Source: Isochrysis galbana (Eukaryota; Haptophyta; Isochrysidales; Isochrysidaceae). From it: a stretch of DNA of 64,000 nucleotides. The notes beneath the pieces were generated by a model. That model was not told where the DNA came from. It saw only the letters and a program-made list of their open reading frames with translations, and did no database searches. Positions 45,648 through 55,145 of this stretch are shown piece after piece (positions within the stretch are counted from its first letter, which is position 1; each line of letters starts with the position of its first letter). The position numbers and the translations under genes were made by a program. The DNA lies in contig CM030943.1 of assembly GCA_018136815.1 (NCBI GenBank), positions 1,045,975 through 1,109,974 on the forward strand, read 5' to 3'.

Positions 45648-48166
45648 AAAAACTTCTTAATATTCTCGCCGCGCGCGCGACTACGCACCCTTATTGTGCT
45701 GCCACGCCCGCTACTCTCATCTCCCCTCCACCTGCCTTGCGGCTCGTCCCTCGTGCACTACCTAGGGGCTGGGTGTTTGGGGTTTCCTGCAGCAGGCGGT
45801 GTGCTCCGATCCCCGATAGGTTTTCCACTCCTTCCTCCTGCGCCATCGGGCTATCGGTTTCCATGTTTTCTTGTTGAGTCCGTGAGTCCGTGAGGTGGGC
45901 GGTTAAATCGCGGGGAGTTTTGAGGGCGGGGGGCAGGTAGGCGGGTGAGACGTGGGACACGGCTTTGTGTTGTGCACGGTTAGGCGAGTCTATCCATTAT
46001 GCGGAGCGCTTGCGCTACCGCGGACAGGTTCATGCCCAGCGTTAGCGTGCCTTTGTCGTTGATCGTAAAGACGGGGGCGCATAGTTCTCGCGGGGTCTTG
46101 AGCTTGGGTTTTCTTCCCTGGGAGGCTTTGCTGGTGCGTGCGGCCGAGGGTCTCTCCGGGGGTACGAGGCCTCTGGCGAGTACTGTGAATCTACTCAGGG
46201 TCTTTTCGATGACCGGCACGTGGTGGAAGGTATAGTTGTCAAATTCTGCTTTGTAGAAGTCACCTATTATGTACCTCCATGCTATGAGGTAGAGAGCTTT
46301 GAGGCTGTCGGGTGTCGGGGCGTTCGGGTATACGAACAGTCTATCCTTGAGTTTCTGGACCGTCGATCTGTTTCTATCAGGCGTGTAGCCTGTCACAGCT
46401 TCTACGGTCAGGAAGATTTGTTGTGTGGAAGGGCATCTGGCCAGGTGTGTCGAACTTTCGCGGTGTTTACCGCAAAGTCTGCATCTCGTGGTGGTCGCCG
46501 TGGCGAACCGGTTTCGTGTGCCTAGCCTTCTGTGGGTGATGTGCTTGAAGTGGGGGTGCTTATCCGTGTGTTTTAACATGGGGTGTGTGTAGAGTTTTGC
46601 CACGTGCGTCCACTCGTCTTGGGTCAGTGCTAGCTTCCGAGCCCACGCTTCTCGGGCTGGTTGGGGTTGGGCGCTGGGGCCGCCCTTGAGGTATTCTCTC
46701 GTTATGTCGGACACGGTGATTTGGTCTAGTTGCTTTTTATCGTTGAGTGTGTATTCGTCCGCTAGCGGGTATTCTAAGTGTTTCGGGCCTTTTAGCCCGC
46801 TTTCCCATTTGGCCGGTGCGTGGTATAGTGTCTCTTCTCCCGGTTTCGCTACTTCGGTGGTGTTCGCGGTTTCGCCTAAATAGTTGATGTTTGTGTATGT
46901 CCATATATTGTTCATTTTAGTGATGTATTTGTCGTCTTCCGACGCCTTGACTTCCTTCGCCTCATTTTCCGGCGGAGTCACACCGTTCGTTTGTACCGTT
47001 TGCGTCCTAGAGGCGGCTGGGTTCGGTGGCGGGTCTACCTGTGCTTTATCTAGGAGTCTCGAGGCGTGGCGAACCACGCATTCCCACGAGTTCAAGAATT
47101 CCTTTTTATCTATTTTTGCCCCCGCGTGGAGGAAAGTCTCAGGGAGGTGTTCTACGTACCGCGCGCATTCTTCTTGAGTGTAGGGTTCGGTAAATTTGGC
47201 GTCTTTATAGACGTTGTGCACGACATGTGTGTGCAGAGATTCCCATAGGCTGACCCACGCGGTTCGGGTGATCGGCGGGGGGTCGTGGCAGTTGTGCCAT
47301 AGCGGCTGAGAGAGCGCTCCTTCCCTAGAGAGGAGCGAGCGGTTTATCCTCAGTGCCCTGAAGTTTGTTAGGGCCTCTTTCCAGAATGTCGGCAACGCCG
47401 GGTTTCCTCTGAGGCTCCGCATGAGCGTCCTCGGGGGAACTGTAGAGAGGACGGCCCCTCGGCCCAGTCCGGTCCGGCAGAACCACGCGTCTAGGGCGTG
47501 CTTCCATATGGCTCTCCTCGCATTGAGATAGTTTAATATCCATTTCGCTTGGAGGGCCCTTACGTGCGCCGTCCAGTGGAGGAGTCCGGTCCCCATCGTG
47601 CGCGTCGCGTCTTCTTTTTCGTGTACGGGGTAGTGCGGGTGTTTCACCCATTTAGTGATGTTGCCGGTGTGGGGGCTTTCCCATAGGACTTTGTCGGCCC
47701 GGTCTTGCCATCGGCTCACCGCTGGCCATTCCTCCCTGTCTTGACAGGGGTGTGTGTTGTGCGTTTTGCCAATGCTTGCAACCAGTATGTTGTGCCCATG
47801 AGGGCCACCCGGTCTCGAGCCGCGCCGCCGTGGCAGCGCGACCGTCACCAGGGTGAGAGGGGCCTCTGCCATAAGGCATGCCCATGGAGGATGAGGAAGT
47901 GTGGTCGTGGAGGTGGTGTGTTGGGGTCTACAGACTGCCACCCCCCATGTGGGGGGCCAGCATGTCTGTCTTGGCGGGTGTGGCCGAGGCCACGGGCCGC
48001 GGGGTGCGACCGGGGTCGCACACACCTGCTCGGCCTCTGACGGCGGACGCGGTCGCTTCGATTGCGACAGGTCCATGGGGGCTGGGGGGCCGCCCTCGGC
48101 GGGGGGCCCGAAGGAGAGGAGAGGCGCGCCGGCGCGCTCCATCGCGTCTAACTATAAAGTTAGTTG
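45648..48166 (-). mobile_element. LINE-type insertion, structurally complete, RT core absent
   Basis: Bounded by 17-bp direct repeats. On the minus strand, from the right boundary: the R2 hairpin (48165-48147, AACTAACTTTATAGTTAGA), GCG, ATG at 48142, a 720-codon frame, then a 3' UTR that is an R3 copy ending GGCGAGAATATTAAGAAG and a T-run at the left boundary. The 17-bp duplication is in the normal range for target-primed insertion. Since the frame lacks RT and endonuclease, movement must have been by another element's enzymes. Confidence 0.8.
45980..48142 (-). CDS. LINE-derived 720-residue open frame, no RT core
   Basis: The frame runs from the ATG right after the element's 5' hairpin to a stop just before the 3' UTR. 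It starts MERAGAPLLSFGPP with a basic KRPRPP patch (like the R2 leader frames), then passes directly to post-RT LINE sequence (HVRALQAKWILNYLNARRA, PALPTFWKEALTNFRALRI). It ends with a zinc-knuckle-like CRLCGKHRESSTHLARC and a C-terminal region. The RT blocks seen at 30.7-30.0 kb are missing. No stop codons interrupt 720 codons, so it was either inserted recently or is kept open. Codon use looks like the neighbouring LINE sequence. Confidence 0.7.
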   Translation of the reverse strand: MERAGAPLLSFGPPAEGGPPAPMDLSQSKRPRPPSEAEQVCATPVAPRGPWPRPHPPRQTCWPPTWGVAVCRPQHTTSTTTLPHPPWACLMAEAPLTLVTVALPRRRGSRPGGPHGHNILVASIGKTHNTHPCQDREEWPAVSRWQDRADKVLWESPHTGNITKWVKHPHYPVHEKEDATRTMGTGLLHWTAHVRALQAKWILNYLNARRAIWKHALDAWFCRTGLGRGAVLSTVPPRTLMRSLRGNPALPTFWKEALTNFRALRINRSLLSREGALSQPLWHNCHDPPPITRTAWVSLWESLHTHVVHNVYKDAKFTEPYTQEECARYVEHLPETFLHAGAKIDKKEFLNSWECVVRHASRLLDKAQVDPPPNPAASRTQTVQTNGVTPPENEAKEVKASEDDKYITKMNNIWTYTNINYLGETANTTEVAKPGEETLYHAPAKWESGLKGPKHLEYPLADEYTLNDKKQLDQITVSDITREYLKGGPSAQPQPAREAWARKLALTQDEWTHVAKLYTHPMLKHTDKHPHFKHITHRRLGTRNRFATATTTRCRLCGKHRESSTHLARCPSTQQIFLTVEAVTGYTPDRNRSTVQKLKDRLFVYPNAPTPDSLKALYLIAWRYIIGDFYKAEFDNYTFHHVPVIEKTLSRFTVLARGLVPPERPSAARTSKASQGRKPKLKTPRELCAPVFTINDKGTLTLGMNLSAVAQALRIMDRLA

Positions 48167-48183
48167 TCTTATGAATACCAAAA
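48167..48183 (+). repeat. Target-site duplication, right
   Basis: TCTTATGAATACCAAAA, duplicate of 45631-45647. It lies directly after the hairpin that starts the insertion on the minus strand. Confidence 0.85.
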
Positions 48184-48189
48184 GCAAGC

Positions 48190-48240
48190 CCCTGTTTGAC
48201 CGCCCTACCACGGGCCCCTACTTTACAAGTAGGTTGTATG
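48190..48240 (-). repeat. R0-type hairpin fragment with TTTGACCGCCCTA motif
   Basis: 48217-48235 is CCTACTTTACAAGTAGGTT, a perfect stem. Next to it is CTGTTTGACCGCCCTACC, also seen near 1493, 34030 and 37742. Probably the first few dozen bases of an R0-like element. Confidence 0.6.
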
Positions 48241-48309
48241 GCCTACGCTCCTAGACTGGAGCTGCTTGGTCACCCTGATACATGAAAGTTGAGAGCACCT
48301 ACCTGACCT

Positions 48310-50603
48310 TCAGCGTATGCATGTGGAAAGAGCCGAGACTGGGCGGTATCTTAGACTTCCGAAATCCACTACGACAACCGCATTTTGCCAGGCACGTGAC
48401 GGGCGTTCTCTCGGTATTGGTGGCTGCAACGCGGATGAATGCGTCGCATCAGCCTCCTCGCACGCGAGAAGTAGTGGAATGGCTTCGAGGGGAGCGAGAC
48501 GACAAGCTGGATCGGTTTCAAGGAGCGCTTCCAATAATGAGGCCCATCCGGAACCGGATCGGGACGGCGGCAAAGCTGCCTGCGCCTCCTGATGCCAATT
48601 GAAAGAGGGAGCAGGAAGGTCAACGAGCGCAAGGCAACGGGACATATTACGCAAGTGCAACCAGCTGGCTGCATGACATGGATGTGCATAAGGAGCTCGC
48701 ATTGCGCGTTCGTGTTGCCGATCGAGGGCACGGTGGGACATCCCAAAAAACAGCACATCTTCATAGATCCGACTGTATTCAAGCGAAGGTGTACCTTCAC
48801 GAGGCGATTACAATCTTTGATGGCTGCCCCATTCGTGAGGAGAGAACCGCTCAGTAACTGCAACAAGACGACTCCTGAAGCCCAGGCGTCCATCTTAAAG
48901 GCATTGCGCTCGCTGTTTGGCCTCTCATCGATCGCCTCTGGAGCAATGTACAACCGAGTACCGGCAGCTGCCCATTGCACTGTCTCAGCAGATGCCCCCG
49001 TCTCTGTGGTGAGGAGACAAGATGCGGGACATGCCTTAAACATCCTCGACCAAGCGGATGTGTGCGCACGTGCCACGTCACCCGTCCCTTGCCTTGAGCG
49101 AATCTATGACTGCTAATATTCCTTACTCTCCGCCGTAACCCCTCCCTTCCTGTTGTCATTCACGACCTTAATACCAATCACCTACATCGACGCGTGAGGC
49201 ATAATTAAAGTCGATAAGGGTCAACCAATGCGAGTCTTGATTGTACATGAGGTTGTCCAGCTTGACATCCCGATGGAAAATGCCATATGCACGGTGAAGG
49301 CACCCAAGCGTCTCGAGGAGCTGTATTGCGATCAGGAAGACCTCAGCGAGAGCTGGTGGTGGTGCACCGGGGTCACTCAAGAATGATCGTAAAGAGATCC
49401 CAGGCACCATCTCGAGCACAAGGCTGATGTGCGCCGAGTCGCGCAATATTTCGTGCATTTGGACCTGCACTTGGGGAGCAAAAGAAGATCATGAGGACAT
49501 TCCGTGTTCCTTAGCTCTTTTGCGGTGGATGAATTTAGGTTGCAAGCGCTGAGCGCAGGCCGGCACGGCGTGCACGCCCACGCCGGTGTGATTAATGAAC
49601 TAAGCTAAAGGTGGGGACATTGGTAAGAGCGACGTACCACATGAGGGTGATTGATCGATGCGAGGATCGACGCCTCGTGAGTCAATGACTCGGCCTGCAT
49701 TGCAGTGAGCTCGGCCAGCGAGCCTATCTTCAGTGCAAACGATCTTCTGCTTGAACGATTCGTTGCCTCCATAATAGTACAAACGCCGCCCTCCCCTAGC
49801 ATCTTACCAAGAATGTACTCGCCGACCATTGGGTGCTGGTCGGTGAGCGGCTCCACGCAAATGAGGACGTGCTCCGTGGTTCCTGCTCGGTTTGTCAGCG
49901 GCCAAGCCGCTAGAACGGCTTTGAGACCCTCGCTCGCATCAATGTTGTTTGCTTCAAAAACTATGGTTGACACTTGGCCCACACCAGCCTTTCCAACACG
50001 AGCTACAGGCATGCTCAAAGTACCCATCAGACGAGCTGTACTTTGGAGCGTCGTGCTCGTATCACTTGCATTCGCAAGAGTGACGGAAGGCTTTGATCCA
50101 GTCAGCCAGCCCCCAGGCCCTGCCTTCATCAGCATGCATGTAGACAAGGCCGAAATCAAGTCATCAGAAAGTTGTGTCAGCATGCATGGCATACATGCTT
50201 CAAGCCACGGGCTGCGCTGTGCTGGGGGCGTCTTTCCGGCGCGCAGGAGAAACATGAGGCCCAGCCCTTCAATCGTAGTGCACCAAGGAAGCGGAACGAG
50301 CACAGCGATGCACCAAAGCTTCTCGCCCATCTCTGTCACGAGCTGGGCCTGGCAGACCTGAGCATCGTGTCTTTGTCGACCGATCATACTCGACGCCGGA
50401 TGCTCCACCCCTGGGCCCTCGAAGCACTCTTCAAATAACGGTGAGCCACATGCTGCGCCAGGCTTGCGGCCGACGAGCTTCAATGCTGGGACAGATGCGT
50501 GCAGCACTCGGTGGTCCCGTTTGACGACCGCAATCGGGGAACGGAGCAGTTCGGTGAAATATTTCTCCGCCGTGGGGAAGACCGACGGCCGGAGCGCGTC
50601 CAT
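48310..50603 (-). CDS. Serine/threonine protein kinase with N-terminal PAS-like region
   Basis: Four exons on the minus strand: 50603-49638, 49464-49186, 49001-48795 and 48588-48310, all phase 0, 576 residues. Residues about 15-130 (LLRSPIAVVKRDHRVLHASV, then FEGPGVEHPASSM) have the look of a PAS sensor domain, as in PAS kinases; this is an inference. The kinase domain begins at about 270: YILGKMLGEGGVCTIMEA (P-loop), FALKIG (ATP lysine), HPHV|VQMHEIL across the first splice, FHRDVKLDNLMYN (catalytic HRD), LIDFN (DFG-equivalent with N for G), GTRLYIAPEA and a C-lobe ending LLEALLETDPACR. DFN instead of DFG is unusual. The third acceptor (ACAGAG|ACG) is the least certain join. A TG/GA microsatellite is 30-80 bp upstream. 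Confidence 0.85.
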
Positions 50604-50629
50604 GGCGGGCTCTGTCGCGGCTCGCGGCT

Positions 50630-50648
50630 GTCTCTCTCTCTCTCTCTA

Positions 50649-50689
<41 letters not shown>

Positions 50690-50690
50690 C
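50630..50690. repeat. (CT)n-(TG)n-(GA)n microsatellite
   Basis: Three dinucleotide tracts in a row just upstream of the kinase start (minus strand). Confidence 0.9.
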
Positions 50691-50984
50691 GAGAGCTCGG
50701 GGCGCGGGGCGACTGTGAGACGGTTGATCAGCAGGGACAGTTTGGCTGAGTGAAGGGGGAAACTGAGCGAGGGAAGAGTGAGGCGTGCAGAGGGAGGAGC
50801 GAGCTAAGCAGAGGGAGGAGCGAGACGGGCAGGGGGCGACCAGCGCGGGACGACGCGTCGGCGCCTCCGCCCGGTCCAGCGCAGCCAGCAGGCGCGTCTC
50901 GCTTGTCGCAATTCACGGACGATAGACGAAACCAAGCTGATCTCTTCACGTCTCTAGAGTGCGCTACTCCTATGCATTTATTAA

Positions 50985-51042
50985 GTCGCGTTCCGTCAAA
51001 AGAGGGCCAGGTTCTTTTTCGTATCAGTGTTTTCTTTTTGGT
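50985..51042 (-). repeat. Conserved 3' tail of the MGQY cassette
   Basis: Reverse complement of the block at 1012 and 8713: AAGTCGCGTTCCGTCAAAAG, AGGGCCAGG, then TGTTTTCTTTTTGG. It follows the stop codon of the gene at 51108 on the minus strand. Confidence 0.75.
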
Positions 51043-51107
51043 AGCCACGGTAATATTATTATTTTAAGCTAATCACGCTCCCACTCTACAGACGCGGTAA
51101 CCCCCAG

Positions 51108-51680
51108 CTACGCGGGCTGAGTTTTCATCTTCTTCGTCTTTTTCTCACATCCCTCTTCCTCGATGTCGTTCTGCTGGAAGGCGACGGTATCGCTTGGCTG
51201 ATCTTGGGTGGCGAGATCCGTGATGCGTGCGAGGACGGCCTCCTTGTTCTGCATGTAGAGTTTGCCAGCTGCTCGGCGCACTTGCACCATGGGATCCGCT
51301 TCAGCGTACGCGACCGCCGTGATGTATTCCATGCAGAGATACGCGACGGCGGCTTGCTCTCCAATGTATCTGGTCTTTGGGATTGGGATCTTGTCGTACT
51401 CGTCCGAGTAGTCGCCGACGAGCATGAGGGTTGCCTTGCACCAACGGCCCATGTATGGCTTGATGAGTGCCCACATCGACGGGTAGCGTTCCTTGGCCAG
51501 ATCCACGCGAAAGTCTCCACATCCACGGCCCATGCCAGAGGCTGTGACGAGCAGCATCGCCAGGATGGCGCCGCTCATGCCCTCCTCCATGTGTTCGCAG
51601 AACTTGAAGGCTGGGGCGCGGATCTCCTCGTAGGTGCGGTGACCGAGTCGCTTGGCGATGAAGACAAAGTACTGGCCCAT
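51108..51680 (-). CDS. MGQY-family protein, intact copy
   Basis: Single exon, 190 residues from the ATG at 51680. It starts MGQYFVFIAKRLGHRTYEEI, has a conserved MSGAILAMLLVTASGMGRGC segment, then GRWCKATLMLVGDYSDEYD, and a lysine-rich end. The MGQY start followed by a GRW/VGDY block resembles a small family of unknown function found in algae, fungi and large DNA viruses; the match is by motif only. The copy at 8012 is about 90% similar in the shared part but frameshifted. Both share upstream (CCAGAGTCTTCC) and downstream flanks and lack introns, as a retrocopy or mobile cassette would. A further 3' remnant is at 853. Confidence 0.8.
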   Translation of the reverse strand: MGQYFVFIAKRLGHRTYEEIRAPAFKFCEHMEEGMSGAILAMLLVTASGMGRGCGDFRVDLAKERYPSMWALIKPYMGRWCKATLMLVGDYSDEYDKIPIPKTRYIGEQAAVAYLCMEYITAVAYAEADPMVQVRRAAGKLYMQNKEAVLARITDLATQDQPSDTVAFQQNDIEEEGCEKKTKKMKTQPA

Positions 51681-51769
51681 GGTACGTGAAGGAGCGAGGC
51701 TTGAGGAGGAGGAGAGTGAAGCGGGGTGTAGGTGGTGGATGCCTGGGGGGAAGACTCTGGATTTTCGCC

Positions 51770-52060
51770 TGATGCGTGTGTGCACGCCGTGCGCATGATG
51801 AGTGGCAATCACATCCCGTGCGTGGGAAGTTTCGTCAAGCGCACGCCGTGCAATCCCCCGCGGGGACTCCGTGCGTGCGCATGGAAGTTTCCGCACGCCG
51901 TCACCGATGCGCAGAAAAGTGTTTCGTTATGCGTCTCGGGCTCCCCGCGGGGGAGACGCCGTGTGTGCGCATGCCGACTTTTTACCTTTGCGTGCCGCCT
52001 AAGGCGCAATTACGTAAACGTGCAATATAAGAGATGTTTCGTTGCGCAGCACGTGTGATG
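51770..52060. repeat. Degenerate tandem-like repeats upstream of the MGQY gene
   Basis: CCCCGCGGGGACTCCGTGCG, TGCGCATGGAAGTTT at about 51855-51892 is echoed at about 51943-51990 (CCCCGCGGGGGAGACGCCGT, TGTGCGCATGCCGACTTTTT), and CACGCCGTG recurs. Period roughly 90 bp. It could be promoter or satellite sequence. Confidence 0.5.
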
Positions 52061-52229
52061 ACTTGCAATCACAATGTGCACGCCAATGACCAATGACGAG
52101 ACAACCGCGTCCATAAGACAGTTCTAACGGGCCACCCGGAGGCACAGGAGGAAGGCGAGAACAGACCACCGGGGGCCGGTGCACCCCGCCCAACCCGGCC
52201 CCCCCCGCCCCCGCAACCTGGGCCTGGGC

Positions 52230-52385
52230 CCCTAAGTAGAGCACGAGGGGAGTCGCCGCAGGGCGGGGCGTGGCTACAGTAGTTAACCCCATGGCCACGC
52301 GCGAGGCGAGAATTTTAAAAGGTTTTTTTTTAGCTGGTGGAATTGGCTGGGATATAATATTTGATTGTTTTATTTATTTAAGTAC
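52230..52385 (+). repeat. LINE 3' end fragment joined to R5 half
   Basis: AGCACGAGGGGAGTCGCC...GAGGCGAGAATTTTAAAAGG followed by a T-run (to 52329) matches the 3' end of the insertion at 45.65 kb. Directly after, TAGCTGGTGGAATTGGCTGG and TTTATTTATTTAAG match R5 at 24558. Confidence 0.55.
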
Positions 52386-52882
52386 AACCTTAGCTGGAAT
52401 CGAGAATCGATGATTGATGAGTAGGAGTAGGAGTAGGAGTAGCAAGATGTGACCAGGAGACGGGAGCGTGCATAACCCACCAACACCAACAAACGCCGAT
52501 AGGGGGGGGGGGGAGCACCATACGCGCCACTGACCCACAACATCTACTATGGCCATCCCCTACTTGCCGTGCGCCATCGTCATGTCATCTCTGACAAATG
52601 CCCGCTCAACGGCGCAAAGTTGACGCCGAGAGCTGGCTGGTAGCGTGCGGGAGCGCAAGCCCAATCGATGAGGCAAAATACTAACGTGTGCAGTGTTTGT
52701 GTGGCTAGCGGTATCCATGTCCGCAGGCCTTCTTGGAGAAGTATGTACTACACTTGCACTCGCCGGTTCATCTTGCAGGCAGTGAGAGCTCCCCAGCGGC
52801 GGAGCGCTCGAGGTGGATAGTTTTGGCGAGGGTTTGACGTGTACAGCACGACAGATCTAAAGCACACCCCTTTTCAAGTAAA
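52386..52882. other. Intergenic, no gene seen
   Basis: A short TAGGAG run at 52420-52440 and a G run at 52503; otherwise nothing recognised before the 3' end of the NFU gene. Confidence 0.5.
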
Positions 52883-53881
52883 TCAGATGAACTCCACGTT
52901 TTGAATAAGAGGATTGTCGCGAAGGGCAAGTTCAACCCCGAACTTGATCTTGTCGGGCCCCTCGAACCGGAGCGTCACGGTTCCCTTCTCAGCACTGACG
53001 ACCTCGATCGATCCCCCCAGGCCGAGGATAGCTGGCATTATTTGCTCGAGTGACGCCTTTGCTGCCTCGACAGTAAGCTCAGCCCCTCCTGCCTCCTCGT
53101 CCTCGTCCTCCTCCGGACTCACGGCCACCACCTCACCCAATGGAGAGAACTTCTCACGGAGCACACGCTCAATCCCCATCCTCATGGTCACCGTGCTCGA
53201 AGGGCATGACCCACAGGCGCCCTCAAGCCGCAAATACACGTTGCGCGTCTCCTCGTCCAGGCCGACGACCGCCACGTTCCCGCCGTCAGAGATCAGATAT
53301 GGACGAACCTCATCCAGCACCTTGTCCACATTCGCCGAGGTGAATTCCAGGCCCTGGGTTGGTGGGGTCACCCTAATCGCGGGCGCATCTGTGGTCTCCT
53401 CGAACGGACTACTGACAGGCTGCTCCGACATAGCCGCCGCTGCAACGCGTGGCTGCTGGAGCACGGGCGCGATCGGTGCGAAGACTGCCGAACGCACCGC
53501 GTCGGCCCAATCCTCTGCGGCCTCTCCATTACCCTCTGGGATGCGGCCCAGCTCGCGAATCCACTCTCGCTTGGCCGCCTCCATCGCCTTACGGTCGGGA
53601 GTGTCAAAGCAGAGTAGCCGAACCGTTGCCACCTTCTCAGGCATCGTCTGCACGTGAGCATGAAGCGAGAGGGCTACGTTGCGTGAGGCACCCACGTAGG
53701 TGGTCACTCCGTCGGTGTCGGAGAGCGCGTAGACGGCGGCGAGCTTGGGCGCGGGCTGCAGGTTGGAGAGGAGGGCGTGCACGTCGTGCTGCCCGTCCAG
53801 CCCACCTGCGCCCATGCGCACCGCCGCCAGCCGCACGGCGGCCACGGCGGAGAGTGTGGCGAGCAGCAGCGGCGCGCGCAT
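52883..53881 (-). CDS. Plastid-type NFU iron-sulfur scaffold with degenerate GIY-YIG-like domain
   Basis: Single exon, 332 residues from the ATG at 53881; the longer in-frame start is in microsatellite-like CT sequence and is rejected. A hydrophobic N-terminus (MRAPLLLATLSAVAAV) followed by a short extension fits a plastid-directed presequence. Residues about 48-115 resemble a GIY-YIG fold (VYALSDTDGVTTYVGAS, HAH), but the usual catalytic Arg is not evident. Residues about 175-255 are a NifU C-terminal domain with the cluster-binding CGSCPSS. About 270-332 is a second NifU domain (VTLRFEGPDKIKFGVELAL) lacking the CxxC. One active plus one degenerate NifU domain is the plan of plant plastid NFU1-3, which hand [4Fe-4S] clusters to photosystem I and other apoproteins. 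The N-terminal GIY-YIG-like fusion is unusual. Derlin is divergent, 425 bp away. Confidence 0.85.
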   Translation of the reverse strand: MRAPLLLATLSAVAAVRLAAVRMGAGGLDGQHDVHALLSNLQPAPKLAAVYALSDTDGVTTYVGASRNVALSLHAHVQTMPEKVATVRLLCFDTPDRKAMEAAKREWIRELGRIPEGNGEAAEDWADAVRSAVFAPIAPVLQQPRVAAAAMSEQPVSSPFEETTDAPAIRVTPPTQGLEFTSANVDKVLDEVRPYLISDGGNVAVVGLDEETRNVYLRLEGACGSCPSSTVTMRMGIERVLREKFSPLGEVVAVSPEEDEDEEAGGAELTVEAAKASLEQIMPAILGLGGSIEVVSAEKGTVTLRFEGPDKIKFGVELALRDNPLIQNVEFI

Positions 53882-53947
53882 CTCGGCGAGGCGGGAGAGA
53901 GAGAGAGCGAGAGGAAGAGCGAGAGGGGGTGGGGGATGGAGAGCGAG

Positions 53948-53982
<35 letters not shown>

Positions 53983-54306
53983 AGGCGCTCTCTCTCTCAC
54001 AGCCCACCCCCCAGCGGTATCTCCCCGCCCGCCGCCCAGACAGGTCTCCTTTCAGCCCCTTTTCCCTCCCTTTCCCTTCTCCCCCCCCCCCCCCCCGCTC
54101 CCTCTCCCCGCGCCCCCAAGTAGGAGTAGTATGAGTACTCCCAGCCCTTCTTTATTTCTCAGTACCCCTCTCCCCTTCCCTCCCTTCTCTCGTCTCCCCC
54201 GCCCTGCCTCGCGCGCTCCACCTCGCTCCGCGCCTCTCCTTTCCCCCCTTGCTCCCTGAAACCCCGAATCCACACACACACTCTCGCACACGCGGCGCGG
54301 CCGCAG
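53882..54306. promoter_or_regulatory. Shared divergent upstream region, NFU and derlin
   Basis: 425 bp carrying a (GA)n run at about 53941-53982, C runs at about 54080-54096 and no recognised repeat. It must hold both promoters; no TATA box or other element stands out. Confidence 0.5.
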
Positions 54307-55145
54307 ATGTCCTCGCCCGAGGAATGGTACCGCTCGCTCCCAGCGGTCACACGCGGCTACATGACTGCCGCGCTCGGCACCACCGTTGGGGTGCAGCTGC
54401 AGCTCCTGCCGCCCACGCTGCTCTTCCTTGACTTCAGTGCCATCTTTGGAGGCCTCGAACTGTGGCGCCTTCTCACAAACTTCATCTTCTTCGGCCCCTT
54501 CGGCTTCCCGTTTGTCATGTCCATGTTCTTCCTTGTGCGATATACTAAGGAGCTCGAGGTGCGCCGTTTTGAAGGACGTACCGGTGACTTCGTATGGGCA
54601 ATGTTCCTGATGGGCATGATCCAAGCGGCCGCGGCGTACATGCTCGGGGGCATCCCGTTCCTCTCGCAAGCCATGCTTTCCGCCTTGGTTTACGTCTGGA
54701 GCCGTGAGTATGCTGACACAGTCCTCTCGGTTTTCGGTCTGTTCAATGTGCAAGGCTTCTACTGGCCGTGGGTGTTGGTTGCCTTGCGGGTACTCATGGG
54801 TGGTTCGCCCATTGATGATCTCATTGGCATCTTCTCTGGACATGTCTACTACTTTCTCGAAGATGTGCAGGTAGCCGATGCACATCACACATCAGTCGCT
54901 TGGCTCAACCTATGGAGAGCGAGCCTTGCATATCAAGCTCTTTCGTACCAAGCTCATGCATTCTCGTCAGCCTGCGCATTGCTTACTTCCCACGTTGTGC
55001 GCGTGATTCACAGGGCTATCGCTTGTCTGCGCCATCGTTCATGGTGGACTACTTCGACGGTGCTCGACCAAGTACCGCAGGAGCCCAGCGTAACATGTTT
55101 GGGGGCCACAACTGGGGTGCTGGCGGCCGGAGGCTGGGTGGATGA
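54307..55145 (+). CDS. Derlin, ER-associated degradation channel protein
   Basis: Two exons: 54307-54870 and 55014-55145, phase 0, 231 residues (family 230-250). Several hydrophobic transmembrane segments, the WYRSLPAVTR start typical of derlins, GLELWRLLTNF, and the WR motif and a GxxxG-rich membrane part of the rhomboid-like fold. The C-terminus, after a soluble tail, has HNWGAGGRRLGG, the SHP box that binds the p97/Cdc48 ATPase. Derlins move misfolded proteins from the ER to the proteasome; in algae with complex plastids derlin copies also act in plastid protein import (SELMA). The SHP box favours the ERAD copy, though this cannot be settled here. Confidence 0.93.
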
